7,290 nt of DNA from JAUVIB01 sp964424545. GTDB taxonomy: Bacteria; Calditrichota; Calditrichia; Calditrichales; Calditrichaceae. Numbering within the stretch: the first letter of the stretch is position 1; each line of letters opens with the position of its first letter. Under the pieces are notes generated by a model. That model saw only the letters and a program-made list of their open reading frames with translations. It had not been told where the DNA came from and ran no database searches. The translations under genes and the position numbers were made by a program. Positions 1-6,316 of this stretch are shown here, piece after piece. The stretch is taken from positions 1-7,290 of the forward strand of contig CAYRJN010000193.1 of NCBI GenBank assembly GCA_964424545.1, read 5' to 3'.

Positions 1-367
1 CAATGTTCTTCATGTTCTTAAACCAATTTTTACGGAGTAAAATGCTTAATCATTTGTGATTTATATCAAGAGAAGAAAGCATATTTCTTTGTACAATTCG
101 GAAAATATCTAAAAAAAATAAACACTCAAACAATCGAATAGGTCGGTTCTTTCTCCTTGTAAGAAACGAATTTTAACTTTCTCTTATTACAACCTTCCTT
201 ATTTGATCATTTGTTTCGTTATTTTATATAGCTTCAGAAGGTGATTAGTAAAAAGATCAGTATTCTCATTTTTCGATATAATCGGACAATAAAAAGGTTT
301 TGTGTGGTAAAATTATTATTTTTTTTACTGTTCATGTATGGACATATGAAATAATGAGATGCTCCTC

Positions 368-583
368 TTAATTATTATTTCGACCGAAATTGCGATGGTT
401 CTTGTCGCTATAAAATGGAGAAATCTTGAGGCCGAAGTATTTTCTTAAAGAGACGATTCTATTTGCATTGTGTTTAAAAGATTTCTCAGCTTCGTGCGTG
501 GAACATCCTGACGAGCATAGGGAAATGGTAACAAGGGAAAAAAATAAAAATATCTTAAATTGGTTATTTTTTGAAATTCCCAT
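368..583 (-). CDS. Possible small lipoprotein (doubtful ORF)
   Basis: A 71-codon frame starts at ATG 583 on the minus strand and would be divergent from the LRR gene. Its N-terminus resembles a lipoprotein signal: a Lys-containing n-region (MGISKNNQFK), a hydrophobic stretch (IFLFFSLVTISLC) and then SSGC, with Cys27 as the potential lipidated residue. The residue at -3 is Ser rather than the preferred Leu, so the lipobox is imperfect. The rest (residues 28-71) is polar and basic with no recognisable domain. There is no Shine-Dalgarno sequence in front of the ATG, and an equally long plus-strand frame overlaps it. The hydrophobic run could simply result from antisense reading of A-rich DNA. 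I do not recognise the protein and consider a chance ORF more likely than a gene. Confidence 0.2.
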   Translation of the reverse strand: MGISKNNQFKIFLFFSLVTISLCSSGCSTHEAEKSFKHNANRIVSLRKYFGLKISPFYSDKNHRNFGRNNN

Positions 584-703
584 ACAAATATTTAGCGCAT
601 CGTTTATTTATTTAAAATCTAAGGTATTAATTGAGTTAAATGGATTTATAAAGAAACAATAGAAGTAGATATTAACGTATAATTGGCAAGTAAACCAAAT
701 TAC

Positions 704-712
704 AAGGAGGGG
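704..712 (+). promoter_or_regulatory. Strong Shine-Dalgarno site of the LRR gene
   Basis: AAGGAGGGG lies immediately upstream of ATG 715. The AGGAGG core (705-710) is four bases from the start codon. It is a near-perfect anti-16S match and fixes the start, which also begins a clean signal peptide. The two mevalonate genes downstream have no comparable site. Confidence 0.8.
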
Positions 713-714
713 TA

Positions 715-3700
715 ATGAGGCGTTTTTTTTCTGTTTTAATCGTTATTTTTGTGGCACAGGGCGCAATTGCAGCCGTAAGCGAACAGGATTCCTTGATTTT
801 AGTTAAACTTTACAATACCACTAACGGTGCAGGTTGGTCTGATCATGAAAATTGGTTGACCAATAAACCGCTTTCGACCTGGCATGGAATTACCGTAGAA
901 AATGATAGTATTACTAAAATACAACTTCCCTATAATAACTTAGATGGTTATATCCCGGTTGAATTAGGCAATTTAACGAGTTTACGATATTTGGAGTTAT
1001 GGCACAATGGATTAAACGGCTCGATTCCCGTTGAACTTGGCAACTTAAATAATTTGCAAAGATTAACATTAGATGGTAATAATTTAAACGGTTCGATTCC
1101 AGTAGCGCTTGGGAACCTATCTAATTTACAAAGATTATATTTGGACAGTAATAATTTAAACGGATCCATACCCGTAGAATTCGGGAATTTGGATAGTTTG
1201 CAGGAGTTGTCTTTAAATAGTAATAATTTGGGCGGTTCAATTCCCGCTGAACTTGGCAACTTAAATAATTTGCAATATTTAGTATTAAATGATAATGAAT
1301 TTGAGGGGAAAATTCCATCGGAATTAGGAAATTTAAATAATTTATCTTCTTTACGATTAGACCATAATAATCTTAATGATATGCCGGATTTTAGCGGCAG
1401 TTCGATGGATAACTCACTTGCTACATTAAAGATCGAAAATAATTTTCTTGATTTTGGAGATATCGAACCGAATATTGGATTGGCATCATCAACGTTTACC
1501 TATTCGCCACAAGACAGTGTCGGAGAGAAAATTGAAGATACGGTTTCATATGGAAAATCATATACGATGACTACCGGCGCCGGAGGTGTTTCGACACAAT
1601 ACCAGTGGTATAAAAATGACAGTGTTATTGCCGGTGCGACGGATAGCGTTTATACCATTCCATCGATAGTACTATCCGATTCCGGCGTATATAAATGTAG
1701 AATTACCAATACGGCGGCGACAGATTTAACCTTGTATTGCAGACCTATTGTTTTACATACTTATATTGAAGAATTAGTTACTGATTCGCTTGCCCTTGTT
1801 GCGCTTTATAATAATACGGATGGCCAAAATTGGACGAATAATAAAAATTGGTTGAGCGGAGATAGTAGTTTGTCAACGTGGTATGGCGTTACTATTCAAA
1901 ATGGTAGGGTGCAAAAAATTGATTTAAAATATAATAATCTTACCGGTGAAATTCCGGCAGATATTGGTAATTTAGATAAATTAAGTTATTTTTATTTACA
2001 AAATAATAATTTATATGGATCAATACCTTCGGAAATTGGTGATTTACAATCCCTATATCATTTAAATATGTCTAATAATCAGTTTTCAGGATCAATTCCG
2101 ACTCAATTTGGTAATTTAAGTAATCTGAAATATTTATTTCTTTATTCCAATCAATTGAGCAGTTCAATTCCAAAAGAATTGGGGAATTTAACTTGGTTGA
2201 AAATTCTTAATTTGGAAAATAATCAATTAAGCGGTACAGTTCCGAAAGAATTGGGTCAGCTTAATCATTTAACTAATTTTTCATTGCAATCGAATCAGTT
2301 ACATGGTATAATCCCATCTGAATTTGGCAATATGAGTAGTGTGCAATATATGGATTTAAGTAATAATCAATTAAGCGGTACAGTTCCGCAAGAATTGGGA
2401 AATTTGAGCAATTTAATTAATTTAAATATAGAAAATAATGATTTTGATAATTTGCCAAATTTCAGCGGTAAACCGTTGGATAATTCTTTGAGTAAACTAT
2501 ATATTCGCAATAATCGTTTCAATTTTTCCGATATTGAGCCCAACGTAGGTGTTGCCTCCTCCGATTACAGTTATTCACCTCAGGATAGTATTGGCGAGGC
2601 AATCGATACAACAATTATAATGGGTGGTTCATATACAATGGTAGCAAGCGCCGGAGGGGATTCCACTGTGTATAAGTGGTTTAAGGATGGGAACGAAATT
2701 GAGGGCGTTACGGATAGCGCTTATACAATTTCTTCAATAAGTTTATCCGATTCAGGCCGATATACTTACGAAGCAACCAATACTCTGGCCAGCGGTTTAA
2801 CTCTATATGGAAGACCCTTTAAGATTAATGTAGAACTTAGCGAATCTGCGATAGACTCACTTGCCCTTGTGGAGCTATATAACAACGCTGATGGCAGCCA
2901 TTGGAAAAATAAGACCAATTGGCTGAGCGATAGTTCGCTTGCCACTTGGTATGGGATAACGATAGAGGATAACAGAGTTACGGAAATACACCTAAATAAC
3001 AACGATTTAAATGGTGCGATTGCATTGGATTTAGGCAATTTAACAAAGTTGAGATATCTGGATCTTCAAAGAAATCAGCTTAGCGGTTCTATCCCTGTCG
3101 AATTGGGCGAATTAAGCAGTTTACAATATTTGTATCTTAATAATAATCAACTTAGCGGTTCTATCCCTGCCAAATTGGGCGAATTAAGCAATTTACAATA
3201 TTTGTATCTTAATAATAATCAACTTAGCGGTTCAATACCGCTAGAATTAAGCAGTTTGACAAAGTTAAGATATTTGTATCTTAATAATAATCAACTTAAC
3301 GGTTCAATTCCTGAACAATTTGGAGGCTTATCTTGGCTGCGAAGATTATCACTTTCAAATAACCGGCTTAGCGGTTCAATACCCGTGACGTTGGGTGGGT
3401 TATCCAGTTTACAAAATTTAATTCTTAATAAGAATCAGCTCAGCGGTTCAATCCCTAAAGAATTGGGCAATTTAACCAATTTGCAGTATTTATATCTTCA
3501 AAGTAATCGATTAAGCGATACACTACCTGTAGAATTAGCAAATTTAACCAATTTAAAATATTTATTGCTTTCCAATAATCAATTCAATGGTGCGATACCA
3601 ACGGAAATAGGCGGGTTGGCCAATTTGCTATATCTATGGATAGAAGATAATCAATTTGAAAAAATACCAAATTTCAGCGGCACCTTATTGGATAATACTA

Positions 3701-3778
3701 TTATTCAGATAAAAGTTCAAAACAACCGTTTGGATTTTTCATCAATCGAGCCGAATGTGGGAGTGGCGTCAACCTATA
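715..3778 (+). CDS. Giant secreted LRR/Ig-repeat surface protein, 5' part (continues across gap)
   Basis: This is the N-terminal 1,021 residues of a secreted modular protein; the same gene resumes after the N run. Residues 1-19 are a signal peptide (MRRFF, hydrophobic core, cleavage probably after AIA). Three modules follow. Each begins with a cysteine-free N-cap of the form DSLxLVxLYNxTxGxxW..NWL...LSTWxGxT (about 25-66, 357-400, 713-756). Then come 24-residue plant-type leucine-rich repeats with consensus LxxLxLxxNxLxGSIPxELGNL: about 7, 8 and 10 units. A C-cap motif, (M/L/I)PxFSG...NxxxFxxIEPNxGxAS, closes each array. Ig-like domains follow modules 1 and 2 (about 262-350, 617-706), with W(Y/F)K...GxTDSxYTI...LSDSGxY. 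The third Ig-like domain falls in the gap. LRR arrays of this type usually bind proteins or glycans. With the T9SS tail encoded downstream, the likely location is the cell surface or secreted, possibly as an adhesin; the ligand is unknown. It appears monocistronic, with its own Shine-Dalgarno site and terminator. Confidence 0.9.
3079..3294 (+). repeat. 72-bp tandem repeats inside LRR array 3
   Basis: Each unit encodes one 24-residue LRR and begins at CTTAGCGGTTC. Units start at 3079, 3151 and 3223, and a fourth, diverging unit starts at 3295, all exactly 72 bp apart. Units 1 and 2 differ at only 3 of 72 positions by my reading. Unit 3 has diverged in its middle but shares the last 24 bases (TATTTGTATCTTAATAATAA plus TCAA). 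Such nucleotide-level identity is higher than in the rest of the array and points to recent unit duplication or gene conversion. Confidence 0.85.
3724..3778 (+). repeat. 55-bp exact direct repeat, copy 1 (abuts assembly gap)
   Basis: These 55 bases encode the LRR C-cap (NRLDFSSIEPNVGVASTY) of module 3. They are identical base for base to 4340-4394 in module 4; the base just before the repeat differs between copies. The copy ends exactly where the N run begins, so the repeat is the probable cause of the assembly break. Confidence 0.9.
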
Positions 3779-3878
3779 NNNNNNNNNNNNNNNNNNNNNN
3801 NNNNNNNNNNNNNNNNNNNNNNNNNNNNNNNNNNNNNNNNNNNNNNNNNNNNNNNNNNNNNNNNNNNNNNNNNNNNNN
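3779..3878. other. Assembly gap (100 N) inside the LRR gene
   Basis: Exactly 100 N is the conventional placeholder for a gap of unknown size. The left flank is codon phase 1 of the window and the right flank phase 2, so the literal 100 bases would produce a false frameshift and a spurious stop at 3901-3903. Alignment with the module 2 to module 3 junction predicts 136 codons from the Ile after Tyr1021 to the Arg before VTAINL. That is 405 missing bases once the one base on the left and two on the right are subtracted. This number is divisible by three and restores the frame. The missing part should encode an Ig-like domain and the fourth N-cap. Further whole modules could also be hidden, because the region is repetitive. 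Confidence 0.9.
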
Positions 3879-4963
3879 GGGTTACAGCCATAAATTTAGT
3901 TAATGACAGTTTAAATGGGGTTATTCCTTCCGACTTAGGGAATCTATCAAATTTGGAAAAATTATTTATTAGCGATAATCAGCTCAGCGGATCAATCCCT
4001 TCTTCATTAAGCAATCTGATGCAATTGAACTATCTACATCTTTATAACAACCAGCTCAGCGGGTCTATTCCATCAGAATTAGGAAGTTTATCCAATTTGT
4101 TGGAATTGTATCTCCATGGTAATCAACTTAGCGGAACAATCCCTTCCGAATTAGCCAATTTAAGCAATTTGCAATATTTACAGCTTAATAATAATCAGCT
4201 CAGCGGAACAATCCCTTCCGAATTAGGAAACTTATCCAAGTTGCAACGTTTATATCTTGATGGCAATCAACTAACTTCAATGCCTGATTTTAGCGGCAGC
4301 GAGATGGAAAGCGCTATAACAACAATCAATGTAAAAAATAACCGTTTGGATTTTTCATCAATCGAGCCGAATGTGGGAGTGGCGTCAACCTATATTTATT
4401 CGCCGCAAGATAGTCTTGGCGAAGCCGTTGACACAACACTAAAGGCAGGCAGTTTCTACTCCTTGAAAGTTAGCGCGGGTGGCGATTCAACGAGTTATCA
4501 ATGGTTCAAAAACGGCAACAAGATATCCGGAGCCACAGACAGTATTTATGCGCTTGCTTCCGTTGCATTATCGGATTCCGGTGTTTATACGTGTGAAGCT
4601 ACTAATATTGTGGCGACAGATTTAACCTTGCACAGACGCCCCGTCACTTTACACATTGAATTAACGACGAACGTGGAAGATAGAGAATTGGTTTTGCCGA
4701 AAAAATTTGACCTGTCGCAAAACTATCCCAATCCTTTTAATCCCACGACAACAATAAATTATGCTCTACCACAAGGAAGCAACGTGCAGATTACCGTTTA
4801 TAATACGCTGGGAGAAAAAATAGTCGAACTGGTAAACGGCAATAAATCTGCCGGGCGTCACCGCGTAACTTTTGACGCGGCGCAATTTGCCAGCGGCGTT
4901 TATTACTACAAAATAAAGGCCGGTAGTTTTATGCAGATTAAAAAGATGATTTTGCTGCGATAG
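3879..4963 (+). CDS. Giant secreted LRR/Ig-repeat surface protein, 3' part with T9SS sorting domain
   Basis: This is the C-terminal portion of the gene that starts at 715. The first full codon is at 3881 and the TAG stop at 4961-4963, giving 360 residues. The partial codon NGG before it is probably Arg, matching the N-R-V-T context of module 3. Residues 1-135 hold about six plant-type LRRs. Residues 134-171 are the C-cap (MPDFSG ... NRLDFSSIEPNVGVASTY). Residues 172-262 are an Ig-like domain with YQWFKNG, GATDSIY and LSDSGVYTCEATN. Residues 276-360 are a T9SS type A sorting domain (Por_Secre_tail/FlgD-like): FDLSQNYPNPFNPTTTINYA, then VQITVYNTLGEKI, FASGVYYYKI and a basic hydrophobic end, KKMILLR. 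In known T9SS cargo this domain directs export through the outer membrane and is often removed or used for surface anchoring. No start codon is expected here; an apparent independent ORF reaching back across the N run is an artefact of the gap length. Confidence 0.9.
4340..4394 (+). repeat. 55-bp exact direct repeat, copy 2
   Basis: This is the second copy of the C-cap coding sequence, identical to 3724-3778. Here the sequence continues into IYSPQDSLGE, which shows what the missing sequence after copy 1 probably looks like. Identity without a single synonymous change suggests recent duplication of a module or gene conversion between modules 3 and 4. Confidence 0.9.
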
Positions 4964-4974
4964 ATTGCTTTGTA

Positions 4975-5016
4975 AAGTGCGCCGTATAGCCGAATGTGCG
5001 GCGCGCTTATCTTTTA
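4975..5016 (+). terminator. Hairpin terminator after the LRR gene
   Basis: The arms are AAGTGCGCCG (4975-4984) and CGGCGCGCTT (4999-5008). They form a 10-bp GC-rich stem with one G-T wobble and a 14-base loop, followed by a short T-rich tract (ATCTTTTA, 5009-5016). It lies 12 bases after the LRR stop codon. The T tract is interrupted, so termination may be partial, but stem and position are typical. It separates the LRR gene from the mevalonate genes. Confidence 0.75.
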
Positions 5017-5082
5017 TATTCGCATGTATTTGAGCGTCTAAAGACTGGCATAAAGTGCAAATGGAATAGATTTTTTTAATTT

Positions 5083-5096
5083 ATGAAATATTTCAT
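5083..5096. promoter_or_regulatory. Perfect 14-bp palindrome, possible operator
   Basis: ATGAAATATTTCAT is its own reverse complement and lies about 140 bases before the HMG-CoA synthase start. Perfect palindromes of this size are typical dimeric-repressor targets. AT-rich DNA can also produce them by chance, and no regulator is encoded nearby. Confidence 0.3.
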
Positions 5097-5138
5097 GCCT
5101 TTATAGTTTGTTTATAAGCTCTTTAAATGGAAAAAAAT

Positions 5139-5165
5139 AAAATAGTCATAAAATATTACTATTTT
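5139..5165. promoter_or_regulatory. 8-bp inverted repeat with 11-base spacer, possible operator
   Basis: AAAATAGT (5139-5146) and ACTATTTT (5158-5165) are exact inverted copies separated by CATAAAATATT. The centre lies about 84 bases upstream of the HMG-CoA synthase start, a plausible promoter-proximal position. The stem is AT-rich and would be weak as RNA, so a protein-binding site is more plausible than a terminator. Confidence 0.25.
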
Positions 5166-5235
5166 CACTTGTCTAAAACGCATAAAATTCTTACCTTCAT
5201 CGCTTATTTAATTATTAATAAAAAAACGATTATTT

Positions 5236-6297
5236 ATGAATAAAATAATGATACCTGCAAAAGCGGCGGGAATTGTAGGATACGGCGCTTATGTGCCTGC
5301 TTACCGCTTGGCTGCGGAAGAGATTTCAAATCAATGGCGCGATTCGCAGGATGCCAACGGTTTGCCGGTAAAGCAAAAAAGCGTTCCCGGACCAGACGAA
5401 GATACCATAACAATGTCCATTGAAGCGGCGCAAAACGCTTTGCAGCGCGCGCAAATCCCTACCCATAAAATCCGCGCCGTTTGGATTGGCTCGGAATCTC
5501 ATCCTTATGCCGTTAAGCCGTCGGGAACGGTTGTCTCGGAAGTTCTTGGCATTTCTCCCGAAACGGTGAGCGCCGACCTTGAGTTCGCCTGTAAAGCGGG
5601 TACGGAAGCCCTGCAAGCCGCATTCGGATTAGTCGGAAGCTCCATGGCGGAATATGCCTTGGCAATAGGGATGGATACGGCGCAAGGAAGACCGGGAGAC
5701 GCTTTGGAGTACACTGCAGCCGCCGGTGGAGCTGCTTTTATTGTTGGCGCGGCTGAACATTCATTAGCCGTTTTAGAAGGCTCATACAGTTATGTTACGG
5801 ATACGCCGGATTTTTTTAGAAGAAATTATCAAAAATACCCTGAACACGGTAATCGTTTCACTGGCGATCCGGCCTATTTCCATCATATCAAAAGCTCTGT
5901 GACCGCTCTGTTAAACGGACTGCAATTAAAGCCTTCCGATTTTAAATTTGCTGTTTTTCATCAGCCTAATGTTAAATTTCCACAAAAAGTTGCGAAAATG
6001 CTCGGTTTTACTTCTAAGCAAATTGAAGCGGGCTTATTAAGCGGTACTATCGGCAATACTTATGCCGGTTCGTCTATTATCGGATTAACGGCGGTATTGG
6101 ATCAGGCGGAAGCGGGAGATCGTATATTAATTGCCAGTTTCGGTTCCGGCGCCGGCAGCGACGCATTTTGTTTTAAAGTAACCGATAAGATAGAAAAAGC
6201 GAAAACTCGCGCTTTAATGACTGAAGATTATCTTAAAAGAGAAATTTACATCGATTATGCCAAATATGCGCAATGGCGTAAAAAAATAATTATTTGA
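5236..6297 (+). CDS. mvaS: Hydroxymethylglutaryl-CoA synthase, archaeal type
   Basis: This enzyme condenses acetyl-CoA with acetoacetyl-CoA to (S)-3-hydroxy-3-methylglutaryl-CoA, the committed carbon-building step of the cytosolic mevalonate route to isoprenoids. The 353-residue length is typical of the archaeal family and shorter than eukaryotic synthases. The thiolase fold is evident from GIVGYGAYVPAYR (12-24). The expected catalytic triad is present: Glu87 in GSESHPYAVKP, nucleophile Cys119 in LEFACKAGTEAL, and His242 in FHQPNVKFP. Also present are Asn274 in GNTYAGSS, the glycine-rich SFGSGAGSDAF loop (301-311), and the family motif NRFTGDPAYFHH (206-217). There is no clear Shine-Dalgarno site; ATG 5236 is preferred, but ATG 5248 is possible. 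The gene ends with tandem stops, TGA then TAG. The thiolase gene follows after 19 bases, so the two are probably co-transcribed. An HMG-CoA synthase of polyketide beta-branching is less likely, since no polyketide genes are visible and the motifs are archaeal-like. Confidence 0.9.
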   Translation: MNKIMIPAKAAGIVGYGAYVPAYRLAAEEISNQWRDSQDANGLPVKQKSVPGPDEDTITMSIEAAQNALQRAQIPTHKIRAVWIGSESHPYAVKPSGTVVSEVLGISPETVSADLEFACKAGTEALQAAFGLVGSSMAEYALAIGMDTAQGRPGDALEYTAAAGGAAFIVGAAEHSLAVLEGSYSYVTDTPDFFRRNYQKYPEHGNRFTGDPAYFHHIKSSVTALLNGLQLKPSDFKFAVFHQPNVKFPQKVAKMLGFTSKQIEAGLLSGTIGNTYAGSSIIGLTAVLDQAEAGDRILIASFGSGAGSDAFCFKVTDKIEKAKTRALMTEDYLKREIYIDYAKYAQWRKKIII

Positions 6298-6316
6298 TAG
6301 AATTCGGAAAAAATTA

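Larger units (their letters stand above)
1..714. other. AT-rich region without a convincing gene
   Basis: All six frames are broken by frequent stops, and the base composition is strongly AT-rich with many A and T runs. Frame 2 is open from the window edge to a TAA at 38-40 (a 12-codon tail), and frame 3 is open to a TGA at 57-59. Either could be the last codons of an upstream gene, but neither is recognisable. Two overlapping opposite-strand frames lie at about 368-662; only the minus one has a suggestive feature (listed separately). Near the right end, TATAAT at 678-683 could be a -10 element for the LRR gene, about 30 bases before its start codon. I found no good -35 box 16-18 bases upstream. 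No tRNA, CRISPR array or insertion-sequence end was seen. Confidence 0.6.
5017..5235. other. AT-rich intergenic region upstream of the HMG-CoA synthase gene
   Basis: There is no open frame of useful length on either strand. The region must hold the promoter of the mevalonate pair, because a terminator precedes it. Several AT-rich hexamers resemble a -10 box, but none has a properly spaced -35, and I could not find an exact Bacteroidetes-type TAnnTTTG element. Two inverted repeats are listed separately. Confidence 0.6.

Noticed and set aside
73..89. Small hairpin AAGAAA-N5-TTTCTT near the left edge
   Set aside because: The stem is only 6 bp and AT-rich with no following T run, so chance is likely in this composition.
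426..662. Plus-strand frame of 78 codons starting at TTG, with GGAG five bases upstream
   Set aside because: It has a rare start codon, no recognisable domain, AT-rich composition throughout, and overlaps an opposite frame. Nothing beyond the short purine motif supports it.
948..1318. Minus-strand frames opposite LRR array 1
   Set aside because: They are antisense shadows of the LRR repeats: their periodic PSSTGIEPF-like pattern is the reverse reading of the 72-bp units.
2766..3038. Minus-strand frame opposite the module 2/3 junction
   Set aside because: It lies wholly inside the clearly coding LRR gene and has no protein-like features of its own.
3079..3294. CRISPR array from regularly spaced repeats
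   Set aside because: The period is an exact 72 bp with coding continuity and no unique spacers; these are LRR codons.
3755..4963. A separate second gene starting before the N run
   Set aside because: Its apparent start lies within the module 3 C-cap in the wrong phase and passes through N. The real situation is one gene whose phase is shifted by the arbitrary gap length.
5326..5714. Minus-strand frames opposite the HMG-CoA synthase
   Set aside because: They are antisense to a gene with a full catalytic triad, and have no recognisable domain.
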